Translations under genes and position numbers: made by a program
Notes under the pieces: model-generated
What the model saw: only the letters and a program-made list of their open reading frames with translations
The model's database searches: none
What the model was told of the DNA's origin: nothing
Origin: a marine actinobacterium MedAcidi-G3
GTDB taxonomy: Bacteria; Actinomycetota; Acidimicrobiia; Acidimicrobiales; Poriferisodalaceae
Reading direction: 5' to 3'
DNA: 34,495 bases
Assembly: GCA_000817105.1 (NCBI GenBank)
Contig: JUEP01000022.1
Location: 1 to 34,495 of the forward strand
Part shown: piece by piece, positions 23,813-32,593 of the stretch
How the letters are laid out: each line of letters begins with the position of its first letter
How positions within the stretch are numbered: position 1 is the first letter of the stretch

Positions 23813-25084
23813 GTGTCAGAAGAATCTTTTACAATTACAGATAACCGCAGCGGAGAAACAGTCACAGTCCCAATCGTGGATGGCACCATCTCTTCATCTG
23901 CCCTTCGCCAGCTCGACAAGGGAATGTGGTTTTACGACCCGGCCTATATGTCTACAGCGAATTGCAATAGCCAAATCACTTACATCGATGGCGCAAACGG
24001 CATCCTGCGATATCGCGGGTACCCAATAGAGCAATTAGCCGAACACTCAAACTTCCTTGAAGTCTGCTACTTGCTCCTAAACGGAGAACTACCAACAGAA
24101 GACGAAGCTGAAGAGTGGGTTGACCACATCACCTACCACACCTATGTCCATGAAGACATTGCTCGTTTTATGCACAGCTTCCGTTACGACGCGCACCCAA
24201 TGGGAACTCTAGTTTCGACAGTAGCCGCGCTATCAACCTTCTACCCCGAAGCCAAAGACATAGACGATCCCCACAACCGCCTGATACAGACCATCCGGCT
24301 TATAGCGAAAATGCCAACCATGGCTGCCTTTGCCTACAAAAACCGTTTAGGTCTGCCATACGAGTACCCCGTTAACCATCTCGGTTACACCGGCAATTTC
24401 CTTCGAATGATGTGGAACGTAGCTGACCCTGCCTACGAACCAGACCCTATTCTCACTAAGGCGTTGGACATTCTCCTGATCCTCCATGCAGATCACGAAC
24501 AAAACTGTTCGACCACCACCATGCGGACCGTGGGCTCGAGCAATGCTGACCCCTACTCAGCCGTTGCCGCCGCCACATGTGGCCTCTACGGCCCCTTACA
24601 CGGCGGTGCAAATGAGGCTGTGATCCACATGCTTCACGAAATAGGAAGCTTCGAGAACGTTGAAGCCTACGTTGAAAAAGTGAAGTCAGGAGAGACACTT
24701 CTACAAGGGTTCGGACACCGGGTCTACAAAAGCTATGACCCGCGAGCAACCATCATCAAGAAAACCGCAGACCAGGTGTTCGAGGTGACAGGAATGAATC
24801 CTCTCTTGGACATCGCAATGAAGTTAGAAGAAGTTGCACTAAGCGACCCCTACTTCATTGATCGAAACCTGTATCCCAATGTCGACTTTTACTCTGGGCT
24901 GATCTATGAAGCGATGGGCTTTCCAATGGATATGTTTACGGTCCTGTTCGCCATAGGTCGCACACCGGGCTGGTTGGCTCACTGGCAGGAAATGCTTGAT
25001 GACCCTGAGCAGAAGATCTACCGACCAAGGCAGATGTACACCGGGCCCGACGAACGCAACTACGTACCAATCTCGAACCGCTGA
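23813..25084 (+). CDS. gltA: Citrate synthase
   Basis: 423 aa, the size of the hexameric type found in most bacteria. It condenses acetyl-CoA and oxaloacetate at the entry to the TCA cycle. The three catalytic residues are visible: His in GPLHGGANEAV (about 263), His in GFGHRVYKSYDPRA (about 301) and Asp in GFPMDMFTVLFAIGRTPGW (about 373). The N-terminus (QITYIDGANGILRYRGYPIEQLAE) is typical of this type. The GTG start has AGAGGA 6 nt upstream. The upstream gap (23617-23812) holds a TTGACC at about 23763 that could be a -35 box. The gene converges on the quinone oxidoreductase gene, 18 nt away. Confidence 0.96.
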   Translation: MSEESFTITDNRSGETVTVPIVDGTISSSALRQLDKGMWFYDPAYMSTANCNSQITYIDGANGILRYRGYPIEQLAEHSNFLEVCYLLLNGELPTEDEAEEWVDHITYHTYVHEDIARFMHSFRYDAHPMGTLVSTVAALSTFYPEAKDIDDPHNRLIQTIRLIAKMPTMAAFAYKNRLGLPYEYPVNHLGYTGNFLRMMWNVADPAYEPDPILTKALDILLILHADHEQNCSTTTMRTVGSSNADPYSAVAAATCGLYGPLHGGANEAVIHMLHEIGSFENVEAYVEKVKSGETLLQGFGHRVYKSYDPRATIIKKTADQVFEVTGMNPLLDIAMKLEEVALSDPYFIDRNLYPNVDFYSGLIYEAMGFPMDMFTVLFAIGRTPGWLAHWQEMLDDPEQKIYRPRQMYTGPDERNYVPISNR

Positions 25085-25102
25085 GTCTGGCCAGTTACAG
25101 CC

Positions 25103-26083
25103 CTATACGTCGATAAGTATTTTTCCGACGTTCGCGTTCGTAGCCATATAGGCGTGAGCACCCGCTATTTCATCCAAAGAGAACCTCGAATCAATAACAG
25201 GTTTTAAGCTTCCGTCCTCAAATCGAGGCAACAGTTGAGATATGAAAAGCTGGTTGGCCTCGATCTTTTGTTCAATCGGTCTAGAGCGCAGCACCGTTCC
25301 AATTAAGGAAGCTCTCTTGGGTAGCAAAGCACCCAACGCAAATGAAGCCACAGGAGCTGCCATAACACCTACTTGAACTATGCGTCCCTGAACCTTCAAA
25401 CACTTAATGTTCATAGCCAAATAGTCGCCCCCGACGACATCAAGTACTACGTCAACTCCCTGACCCATAGTCCATTCGCCTACAGCCTCTGAAAAATCTT
25501 TCTCTGTGTAATCAACAACTAAGTCCGCACCTAAATTTCTGCAGGCTTCAACTTTCCCAGAGGAGCAGGTCACCGCTATCTGAGCTCCGAGAGACTTTGC
25601 TATCTGGATGGCTGCTGTACCTACACCTGAAGCACCCGCATGCACCAGCGCTCGACCACCCGAACGCAAAGCTCCCTGAGTAACAAGCGCGTCATGCGCG
25701 GTCATGAAGACTTCGGGAATTGCTGCGGCATCAGCAACGCCAACACCCCTAGGAACCGACTGGAGCATTCGTTCATGGGTTACGACCATCTCAGCCATTG
25801 CCCCACCGGAAACTATTCCCATCACTTCGTCTCCGGTTGACCAGTTGCTAACTTCAGAACCCACGGCCAGAATCTTTCCCGAATACTCCAACCCGGGTAT
25901 CTCAAAGTCAGGCTTGGGGCCCGGAGCTGGGTACTGACCGGCTCGCTGAAGCAAGTCCGCTCGATTCATCGCCGAAGAGGCCACAGCAACCACAACCTGG
26001 TCAGGACCTGGTGCGGGGTCGGGGACCTCTTGCACCTTCAGAACATCTTCACTGCCGTATTCAGTTATCACCACTGCTCGCAT
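25103..26083 (-). CDS. NAD(P)H quinone oxidoreductase, zeta-crystallin/PIG3 type
   Basis: 326 aa, zinc-free medium-chain dehydrogenase. The N-terminal GroES-like domain begins MRAVVITEYG and has SSAMNRADLLQRAGQYP, the signature of the TP53I3/PIG3 type. The Rossmann motif is LVHAGASGVGTAAIQIAKSLGA, and VDVVLDVVGGDYL follows. The zinc-ligand Cys cluster of alcohol dehydrogenases is absent. It reduces quinones or enones with NADPH in the cytosol. Its ATG faces the acyl-CoA dehydrogenase start across 72 bp, so the two share a promoter region and may be regulated together. Family call is firm, substrate unknown. Confidence 0.93.
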   Translation of the reverse strand: MRAVVITEYGSEDVLKVQEVPDPAPGPDQVVVAVASSAMNRADLLQRAGQYPAPGPKPDFEIPGLEYSGKILAVGSEVSNWSTGDEVMGIVSGGAMAEMVVTHERMLQSVPRGVGVADAAAIPEVFMTAHDALVTQGALRSGGRALVHAGASGVGTAAIQIAKSLGAQIAVTCSSGKVEACRNLGADLVVDYTEKDFSEAVGEWTMGQGVDVVLDVVGGDYLAMNIKCLKVQGRIVQVGVMAAPVASFALGALLPKRASLIGTVLRSRPIEQKIEANQLFISQLLPRFEDGSLKPVIDSRFSLDEIAGAHAYMATNANVGKILIDV

Positions 26084-26155
26084 TCGGGCGAGGTTAGCGT
26101 TAAACCGCCAATCAAAATCGCCAGATGCGTGGGTCTTAGCTACGCTCAGGTCTCA

Positions 26156-27271
26156 ATGGACTACACCTGGCCAAAACATTTTGACGACTTAGCAGCGGAA
26201 GCTAGCCAATGGGTCATCGAAGCAACTTCCGATTTGCTCAAGACCGACGATGGATGGCTCGTCGGGTACAGCGACGAATTCACCCACAGACTCGCCGAAA
26301 AAGGCTGGATTGGGATGACTTGGCCTATCGACAAAGGTGGAGATGGGAGGCCCGAGGTTGAACGATTCGTTGTAACGGAGCAATTGCTATTGGGACGTGC
26401 ACCTATGGCCGGGTCGTTTTTTCCCGACAGACAAATCGGCCCAGTTCTTCTCGCATACGGAACAGATGAACAACAAGAAAGATTCCTGCCAACGATGCGG
26501 CAGGGTAAATCCAAATGGTGCATTGGCATGTCTGAGCCTGATGCCGGCTCGAACGTGGCTGGAATTAATACCCGAGCGACACAAGACGGTTCAAACTGGA
26601 TTGTAAACGGTCAAAAAATTTGGACGAGCGGAGCTCAATCTGCTGATTACTGTTACTTAATATGCCGTACCGACCTTGATGCACCACCACACAAAGGCAT
26701 GAGCGAATTCATCGTCGACATGCGATCACCCGGCATAGAAGTGAAACCCATTAAAGATGCTTCAGGAGATTCGCATTTCAATGAAGTTTTCTTCAACGAT
26801 GTACTCGTTCCGACAGAGAATCTTGTCGGAGAGCTCAACAACAGTTTCGGTCAAACGATGCGCCAGTTGGAACACGAGCGCGGTGGCATTGACCGGCTTG
26901 CATCTAACCAACGCCTATACCTCGACACCAAGGAGCTAGTAGACCTCGACAATCCGCTCATCCGACAAGAAGTGGCAGAAATAGAAACTGGCTACAAGAT
27001 CGGCAGAGACATGGTGCTTCGAAACGTATTGAGGCAAACACCATTCCCTCAATATTCAGCCGTTACGAAGACGTGGTGCACCGAATTCGAACAAAAAGTA
27101 GCCAGCTTCGTTGGCTACGCGATGGGAGCAGACTCAATGCTCGAGAACAGAGTCTCACGAAACCTCATCTATGCCCCCGCCTACACAATCATGGGAGGCA
27201 CCACTCAAATTCTTCGCAACATTATCGGAGAGAGGATTCTCGGATTACCCAGAGAGCCACGGCCACAGTAA
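26156..27271 (+). CDS. Acyl-CoA dehydrogenase family protein
   Basis: 371 aa from the ATG at 26156. The open frame extends to 26030, but the extra 42 residues lie in the neighbour's start region and do not look family-like. The flavin-binding IGMSEPDAGSNVAGINTRA and WIVNGQKIWTSGAQSADY are conserved, as is the C-terminal IMGGTTQILRNIIGERILGLPR. The catalytic Glu position of medium-chain enzymes (YEGT) is Gly here, as in several actinobacterial FadE-type groups where the base lies elsewhere. It oxidises acyl-CoA to enoyl-CoA using FAD. TACGCT at 26141-26146 may be the -10 box. The stop TAA shares its last base with the next ATG. Confidence 0.92.
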   Translation: MDYTWPKHFDDLAAEASQWVIEATSDLLKTDDGWLVGYSDEFTHRLAEKGWIGMTWPIDKGGDGRPEVERFVVTEQLLLGRAPMAGSFFPDRQIGPVLLAYGTDEQQERFLPTMRQGKSKWCIGMSEPDAGSNVAGINTRATQDGSNWIVNGQKIWTSGAQSADYCYLICRTDLDAPPHKGMSEFIVDMRSPGIEVKPIKDASGDSHFNEVFFNDVLVPTENLVGELNNSFGQTMRQLEHERGGIDRLASNQRLYLDTKELVDLDNPLIRQEVAEIETGYKIGRDMVLRNVLRQTPFPQYSAVTKTWCTEFEQKVASFVGYAMGADSMLENRVSRNLIYAPAYTIMGGTTQILRNIIGERILGLPREPRPQ

Positions 27272-28041
27272 TGAACCGCAACAACGCCGTAATCGACTTA
27301 ACCGGTGCGATGAACTGCCGAGACCTCGGTGGCTACCACACGAGGGAAGGTCGACGTATCCGAACAAACGCCATCTTTCGATCTGATCGTTTAAGCGAAT
27401 TAGTGCAAGACGATCTAGAGGAATTAGCTAGCTACGGCATCCGCACAGTGGTGGACTTCCGCACTTCAGCGGAAGCACATCGAGATATCTCACGTCTGTG
27501 GGCGACAGTCACAACGCACATCCCACTCCCAATCGGGGACGAAATAGCCCAGCAAACCGAGTTCGTCGACAGGGTACGCGCCGGGGAAATCACGTCGGTG
27601 ACGGCGGCTGATGTAGCAGATAGTTACATCGAAATGCTTTCTACCTCTGGCCACCAGTTCGTCAGTTTTTTGCAGCTAGCTGCTGATACCGACTCCTGGC
27701 CGCTGCTATTTCATTGCACCGCAGGCAAGGATCGCACAGGCATCGCGGCGGCGTTGATCCTGGAGATATGTGACGTTGATCGTGAACTTGTCCTAGACGA
27801 CTACGAGCTCACTAACGCCCTCAGATCTGAACGCCGAATAGAACAGCTCAGGCCGAGCCTTCTAGACGCAGGAGCCGATATCGAGGCAATTCGACCGGCC
27901 CTGTCAGCCCCACGCGAAGCGATGAAGCAAACTCTCGCTTTCTTCGACGCCGAACATGGTGGCGTCAAGCAGTTTCTGCTGACTGATTTAGGGATGGATG
28001 AAGCAACGATCTCGGCTATCCAGTTCAACTTGCTGATATGA
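27271..28041 (+). CDS. Tyrosine-protein phosphatase, DSP-like (Y_phosphatase3)
   Basis: 256 aa. The signature P-loop HCTAGKDRTG lies at 148-157 (Cys149 nucleophile, Arg155), and NCRDLGGYHTREGRRIR near the start is the hallmark of this bacterial/fungal group, which acts on phosphotyrosine or phosphoinositides. VVDFRTSAE supplies the family's D-x-R element. No signal peptide is visible. The ATG overlaps the acyl-CoA dehydrogenase stop (TAATG), so the two are coupled, although the functional link is not obvious. The gene converges on the metallo-beta-lactamase-fold gene, 29 nt away. Confidence 0.92.
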   Translation: MNRNNAVIDLTGAMNCRDLGGYHTREGRRIRTNAIFRSDRLSELVQDDLEELASYGIRTVVDFRTSAEAHRDISRLWATVTTHIPLPIGDEIAQQTEFVDRVRAGEITSVTAADVADSYIEMLSTSGHQFVSFLQLAADTDSWPLLFHCTAGKDRTGIAAALILEICDVDRELVLDDYELTNALRSERRIEQLRPSLLDAGADIEAIRPALSAPREAMKQTLAFFDAEHGGVKQFLLTDLGMDEATISAIQFNLLI

Positions 28042-28070
28042 GCATCGGCTAGCTGGTCCCAAAAGCAGCC

Positions 28071-28916
28071 TTAAACAACTTCGAATCGCCAACTGTTTTC
28101 TTGAGCAACCAGAATTCCGGCGGTCCTTCCAGCAAAGTGGGTGCCAATGATGAGTCGTCCATCGCTCCAACGCTCATAGGCTTCCAGTCGAGTTGCGGTG
28201 GACATCTCTTGATTCCAGTCTGCTGACGAGGCCAAATCAGGTTTCGCAAATTGAACAGGGTGATGGGTCATATCTCCTGTAACAAGACCCAATTCGTCTT
28301 GAGAATCAATAGTTACGCTGACATGACCTGGCGTGTGACCGGCCGTTAGTTCTAAGCCGATTTCACCCGTAATTTCGTGATCAACATCGATAATCGTTGC
28401 CATGCCTGCATCGAGGATTGGTTGCACCGAATCTTCAAACACCGGCCCATAATCCTGAGGCTCACTGGACCAATAGTCGAATTCATCTTTCACAAAGAGA
28501 TACTCAGCATTCGGAAACGTTGGCACCCAAGTACCGTCGACGAGAGTTGTGTTCCAGCCGACATGGTCAACATGCAGATGGGTGCTAATCACCACATCAA
28601 CATCTTCAGGCTTATATCCAGCTTTTTCGAGTTCTTCGATGAAGTCGGTCTCCAGGTTGTCAAATGCAATTGCACCCGGCCGCTGTTTGTTATTTCCACA
28701 ACACGTGTCGACGATGATCGTCAATCCTTCGGATTCAATAAGCAACGCGTGGATCGAAAGTTTCATCTTCCCTTCTTCTGTTACGAAGTCAGGTTTCAGC
28801 CATTCAAATTCATCGACGACGTCTTCAGCACCGGGGAGCAAAGCCGAAAATGGCCAATGCTTTTCCATCTCTAGGACCTTGGTAATTGAAACGTCGCCTA
28901 TCTGCCACGTTGACAT
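28071..28916 (-). CDS. Metallo-beta-lactamase-fold hydrolase
   Basis: 281 aa. The metal motif THLHVDHVGW lies at 112-121, then ELTAGHTPGHVSV and VTGDMTHHP supply further ligands, and the final His is in LIIGTHFAGRTAG. The set fits the AHL-lactonase/quorum-quenching-like branch of the fold, but many such proteins cleave other esters or lactones. There is no signal peptide, so it is cytoplasmic. A Cys pair (DTCCGNN) precedes the catalytic region. It is divergent from the PGPGW gene. No operon partner. Confidence 0.9.
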   Translation of the reverse strand: MSTWQIGDVSITKVLEMEKHWPFSALLPGAEDVVDEFEWLKPDFVTEEGKMKLSIHALLIESEGLTIIVDTCCGNNKQRPGAIAFDNLETDFIEELEKAGYKPEDVDVVISTHLHVDHVGWNTTLVDGTWVPTFPNAEYLFVKDEFDYWSSEPQDYGPVFEDSVQPILDAGMATIIDVDHEITGEIGLELTAGHTPGHVSVTIDSQDELGLVTGDMTHHPVQFAKPDLASSADWNQEMSTATRLEAYERWSDGRLIIGTHFAGRTAGILVAQENSWRFEVV

Positions 28917-28982
28917 AAACCCTCCCCCATGCTTCGAGCGCTAGATTCTGAGAATCCCATGCTCCAGACTAGATCTACACCA

Positions 28983-29393
28983 ATGAGCATGACAGAACCC
29001 CACCCAAGAACGGAGTCCTCAGTGGACCAGCCAGACAACCGCTTCGAGGAAGCGGCGATCGAAGCGGAGTTTGAGACCGGACACCGCGAAGAAACGCGCG
29101 AAGAGGCACGCAAAGGGGTCATCACCAGGCTCTTTCGGATGGCATCTGGCACATTCGTAACAATCCTCGGAGTGATTTTGATGCCGCTACCGGGACCGGG
29201 GCTACTAGTTGTCGCAATCGGATTGGGAATCCTCAGTCGAGATGTCGCTTGGGCAGACCGATTACTACAAAAAGTGCGGCGTCGACTACCTAGCGACAGT
29301 GACGGACGAATCCCAAGGTCAAGCATCGTGACAATGATTGTTTTGGCTCTAGCAGGTATCGCAATATCTACTTGGTGGACTTTTATTCGATAG
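28983..29393 (+). CDS. PGPGW-family transmembrane protein
   Basis: 136 aa from the ATG at 28983, with further possible starts at 28929 (longer) and 28989. The N-terminal 50 residues are acidic and hydrophilic. FVTILGVILMPLPGPGLLVVAIGLGILS is the first membrane segment carrying the PGPG motif, then a basic loop (KVRRRLPSD), then a second helix (TMIVLALAGIAISTWWTF). This is the small actinobacterial PGPGW membrane family of unknown function. No ribosome site precedes the ATG, and TAGATC lies 7 nt upstream. The gene is divergent from the metallo-beta-lactamase-fold gene. Confidence 0.8.
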   Translation: MSMTEPHPRTESSVDQPDNRFEEAAIEAEFETGHREETREEARKGVITRLFRMASGTFVTILGVILMPLPGPGLLVVAIGLGILSRDVAWADRLLQKVRRRLPSDSDGRIPRSSIVTMIVLALAGIAISTWWTFIR

Positions 29394-29499
29394 GGCGGAC
29401 GTTCAATCAAACAGCAGCAATCAATTCAACTACCCCAGAATAAAACACCCGATTTTAGGAGGCCGCTACAGTCTTCAAAGATCTAGGCTTCAGAACCGG

Positions 29500-29529
29500 T
29501 ACCCATTCACGATATAAAAATTATGGGTA
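29500..29529. promoter_or_regulatory. Inverted repeat in the fumC promoter region
   Basis: TACCCAT (29500-29506) and ATGGGTA (29523-29529) are perfect inverted arms 16 bp apart, with TATAAA between them. The spacing suits two half-sites on one DNA face or a site around a promoter. The core ACCCAT/ATGGGT also forms the palindrome in the small-RNA promoter at 21217-21226. Confidence 0.4.
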
Positions 29530-29572
29530 GCCGCATACGTTCTTTTTACCCGAAAAGTGAGGACCCCCGATC

Positions 29573-30967
29573 ATGAGCGAGTTCCGAATAGAGAAAGACA
29601 CTCTGGGTGAAATTGAAGTTCCAGACGACAAATATTGGGCCGCTCAAACTCAACGTAGCCTTGAAAATTTCGAAATCGGCGGCCAGCTGATGCCCAAAGA
29701 AATAGTTAGAGCCTTCGCTTCTTTGAAGAAAGCATCAGCTCTCGTAAATGCCGAGTTAACCGATTTCTCAGACGAAAAAGCTCAGGCGATTGCGACTGCC
29801 TGTGATGAGATTCTTGCCGGAGAACACGATGACCAGTTCCCACTAGTTGTTTGGCAGACAGGGTCGGGAACCCAATCCAACATGAATGTCAATGAAGTGG
29901 TGGCAAATAGAGCTACAGAGATTCTGGGCGGTGACTTTCGACGGGAGAAACTTGTCTCGGCCAACGACGACGTGAACAAAAGTCAAAGTTCGAATGACAC
30001 TTTTCCAACAGCAATGCATATGGCTGCATATGAAAAGATTGTCGCCGAGACGCTGCCAAAAATCTCAGTCCTCCATGAGACGTTGACGGCCAAAGCAAAC
30101 GCCTTTATGGAAGTGACTAAAACAGGTCGAACTCATCTGATGGACGCCACTCCGTTAACACTGGGTCAAGAATTCAGCGGCTACGCGATGCAACTACAAC
30201 GGGGCACTGAAGCTATCTCCGACAGTCTGCAGAGAGTAAGAGAGCTCGCGTTGGGCGGGACCGCTGTAGGAACGGGACTGAACGCACCTGACGGCTACGA
30301 CGTCGCAGTCGCCGAGAAAATAGCGGAACTCACAGGTCACCCGTTCATAACAGCAGAAAACAAATTCGAAGCACTAAGCGCTCACGACGCCATGGTCGAA
30401 ATCAGCGGCAGCTTAAAAAGAGTCGCTGTGAGCCTCATGCACATCGCCAACAACATTCGGCTACTCGCAAGTGGCCCTCGATGTGGCATCGGTGAAATAG
30501 TGCTTCCAGCAAATGAGCCTGGTAGTTCAATCATGCCTGGCAAAGTGAACCCAACCCAGTGCGAAGCCATCACCATGGTTTGCGCTCAAGTAATCGGAAA
30601 CGACTCAGCAGTAGCAGTTGCAGGCACTCATGGTCAGTTCCAGTTGAACGTATTTAAACCCGTTATGGCCTATAACGTGCTGCTCAGTGCGCAGCTCATC
30701 GGTGATGCCTGTCAAAGTTTTAATGACAACTGCGCAGTCGGAATCGAACCGAACCAAGAACGAATCGACGAATTACTTTCGAAAAGCCTGATGCTAGTAA
30801 CCGCCCTAAACACGAAAATCGGCTATTACAAAGCAGCCGAAATTGCCCAAACGGCACATGCCAACGGCACCACCCTGAGGGAAGAAGCAGTGAATCTAGG
30901 GCACCTCACTGCCGAAGAATTCGATCAGGTTGTGGTACCTGAAGATATGGTTGGCAAACTCTTTTAG
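29573..30967 (+). CDS. fumC: Fumarate hydratase, class II
   Basis: 464 aa, normal for class II fumarase, the iron-free homotetramer that hydrates fumarate to malate. [13 protein letters not shown] at about 317-329 is the superfamily signature loop with the catalytic Ser. [30 protein letters not shown] and [17 protein letters not shown] form the substrate sites and separate it from aspartase and argininosuccinate lyase relatives. GAGG lies about 10 nt before the ATG. The upstream 179-nt gap contains an inverted repeat and an A/T-rich stretch. The stop codon abuts the stop of the DUF805 gene on the other strand with no base between. Confidence 0.97.
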   Translation: MSEFRIEKDTLGEIEVPDDKYWAAQTQRSLENFEIGGQLMPKEIVRAFASLKKASALVNAELTDFSDEKAQAIATACDEILAGEHDDQFPLVVWQTGSGTQSNMNVNEVVANRATEILGGDFRREKLVSANDDVNKSQSSNDTFPTAMHMAAYEKIVAETLPKISVLHETLTAKANAFMEVTKTGRTHLMDATPLTLGQEFSGYAMQLQRGTEAISDSLQRVRELALGGTAVGTGLNAPDGYDVAVAEKIAELTGHPFITAENKFEALSAHDAMVEISGSLKRVAVSLMHIANNIRLLASGPRCGIGEIVLPANEPGSSIMPGKVNPTQCEAITMVCAQVIGNDSAVAVAGTHGQFQLNVFKPVMAYNVLLSAQLIGDACQSFNDNCAVGIEPNQERIDELLSKSLMLVTALNTKIGYYKAAEIAQTAHANGTTLREEAVNLGHLTAEEFDQVVVPEDMVGKLF

Positions 30968-31321
30968 CTAACCGGCTGAAGGTGGACCGAACCGATTAGC
31001 CTCTCTATCGCCTGCTTGACACATGAAGAACAGCATGAGGAAGACTAAGGGCGTTGGCAGTACCCCAAGCGGCAGCCACCACCCACTGCGACCCACATCG
31101 TGAAGACGTCGAACAGTTATTGACAAGTTCGGCAACAGCAGCGCTATCGCGTAGAGAAGACTGAGGCTTCCCAGAGGCGAACCTAACTTTCCGAGGCTCC
31201 AAAAAATTGTCGCAAGGGTTAAATTCGCACCAGCGAACCACCAATATTCGGAACGACTAGCTCTACCACCAAAATTCGCATAGTTGAGCAGACCACCTAT
31301 GTAATTCTCGACTAGACGCAT
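30968..31321 (-). CDS. DUF805 membrane protein
   Basis: 117 aa from the ATG at 31321. The family signatures are clear: NFGGRASRSEYWWF near the start, LPNLSITVRRLHDVGRSGWW in the middle, and NRFGP at the end. Three to four membrane helices are expected. The function of DUF805 proteins (YhaH-like) is unknown. On the minus strand TACGGT (plus 31328-31333) ends 6 nt before the ATG, which favours a leaderless message over the TTG six codons upstream. It is convergent with fumC, stop to stop. Confidence 0.88.
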   Translation of the reverse strand: MRLVENYIGGLLNYANFGGRASRSEYWWFAGANLTLATIFWSLGKLGSPLGSLSLLYAIALLLPNLSITVRRLHDVGRSGWWLPLGVLPTPLVFLMLFFMCQAGDREANRFGPPSAG

Positions 31322-31419
31322 AGTTGGACCGTACAGCAACTCACTTGGTTAGGCGTCTCCATCTATGAACCTGTCGTACTGAAAACCACCAGTAACAAAA
31401 AGGACTAAATTCAAATGGC

Positions 31420-32592
31420 ATGGTCGATACAACACTTCCGTTGGTACAAGTTCCAATTGTTGACTACGGAGATGACGAAGATGCCATGGTCACCTACCGA
31501 GAGCGTGGTACGTCGCGGGCTCTCGAGCTAGATAACCGGGGGCCCATACGCTTTGGATCTGACGGACGTCTACATAGCGACATCCTGGACTCCTACAGCC
31601 GCTATGGCTTCTACATTTTCACAGACGTCATCAAGGAGAACGAACTTAAAGAAATCGAATCCGATGTAGCAGACATGCTTGAAAGGGCACCTGTAACTAA
31701 GGATGCTGAAGTCGACAAGCATGGCAATACCGCATTAGGCGTAGGCCTTACAGCTAGAAACATCAGTTGGGTTCGACCATTATCGGACCCTCTTGGCGGC
31801 ACCGATGCTTCCTACGGCCGTCACGAAGCAAAAATGAATGAACCGGCACCACCCACTGAGGCACCCGATTACGTGGTGCAGCTATTTCTGGGTTCATTGC
31901 AGTTTTCTGACGCATGCCTTCGGCTTTATGGGCACCCGGAGCTGCTAAGAGTCGCCGAAGCAATCAACGGACCTGATTTCACTCCATTTAACGAAGCCGT
32001 ATGGCTTAAGCAGCCTGGGCTAGGTGGTTCCGTCGCTTGGCACCAGGACGGCTGGACCCATTGGGACAACCCCAAATTGGACAACCACACACATGGCTTT
32101 AATTTCATGGCTCAGCTATACGGTTGTGATGCAGCTAATGGTCTCTGGGTTGTTCCCGGGTCACACAGTGTCGGCAAAATAAATATCAAGAAGATGGTTG
32201 AAGAGGCGGGTTCGGATCGACTTCCCCAAGCAATTCCAGTCATCTGCGATCCGGGTGATGTAGCTATAACTAGTCGGCAGGCAATCCATGGTTCTTTCGC
32301 GAACACTAGTTCCAAGGTCAGAGTGACTATTAACTTCGGATTTCATCGTCGCTCTTCGGTTCTCGGAATAAGAAGCGGGGGCGTTCACAACCCTGTCTCA
32401 GAGTATGACGAGGACTACATCTTTGAACGATCAAAGGCAATCGCCTGGGGAATTGACGCTAGGTCACAACATTTCCCTAACGAAGATCGTTACGTTTACG
32501 AACCCTTCAGAGGACTTGAAGAACAATTCGTTTGGACCGAAGAAACAAAATCGAACTTACGCGATTACAACTTACGAGACATAGGGATTTGA
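31420..32592 (+). CDS. Phytanoyl-CoA dioxygenase (PhyH) family protein
   Basis: 390 aa. It belongs to the Fe(II)/2-oxoglutarate dioxygenases. The H-x-D metal pair is in AWHQDGWTHWD (about 208 and 210) and the distal His is probably in AIHGSFANTSSKVRVTINFGFHRR (about 290), with the Arg of RVTINF for 2-oxoglutarate. NGLWVVPGSH is the usual strand between. Such enzymes hydroxylate acyl-CoAs or small organic acids. About 60 residues at the N-terminus have no family match. An overlapping out-of-frame ATG at 31415 soon stops and is not the gene. The enoyl-CoA hydratase ATG follows the stop after 1 nt, so the pair is one operon. Confidence 0.88.
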   Translation: MVDTTLPLVQVPIVDYGDDEDAMVTYRERGTSRALELDNRGPIRFGSDGRLHSDILDSYSRYGFYIFTDVIKENELKEIESDVADMLERAPVTKDAEVDKHGNTALGVGLTARNISWVRPLSDPLGGTDASYGRHEAKMNEPAPPTEAPDYVVQLFLGSLQFSDACLRLYGHPELLRVAEAINGPDFTPFNEAVWLKQPGLGGSVAWHQDGWTHWDNPKLDNHTHGFNFMAQLYGCDAANGLWVVPGSHSVGKINIKKMVEEAGSDRLPQAIPVICDPGDVAITSRQAIHGSFANTSSKVRVTINFGFHRRSSVLGIRSGGVHNPVSEYDEDYIFERSKAIAWGIDARSQHFPNEDRYVYEPFRGLEEQFVWTEETKSNLRDYNLRDIGI

Positions 32593-32593
32593 T

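Noticed and set aside
31415-31530. An ATG at 31415 in another frame before the PhyH gene
   Set aside because: Its frame soon stops and carries no domain, while the 31420 frame gives the full PhyH family sequence.
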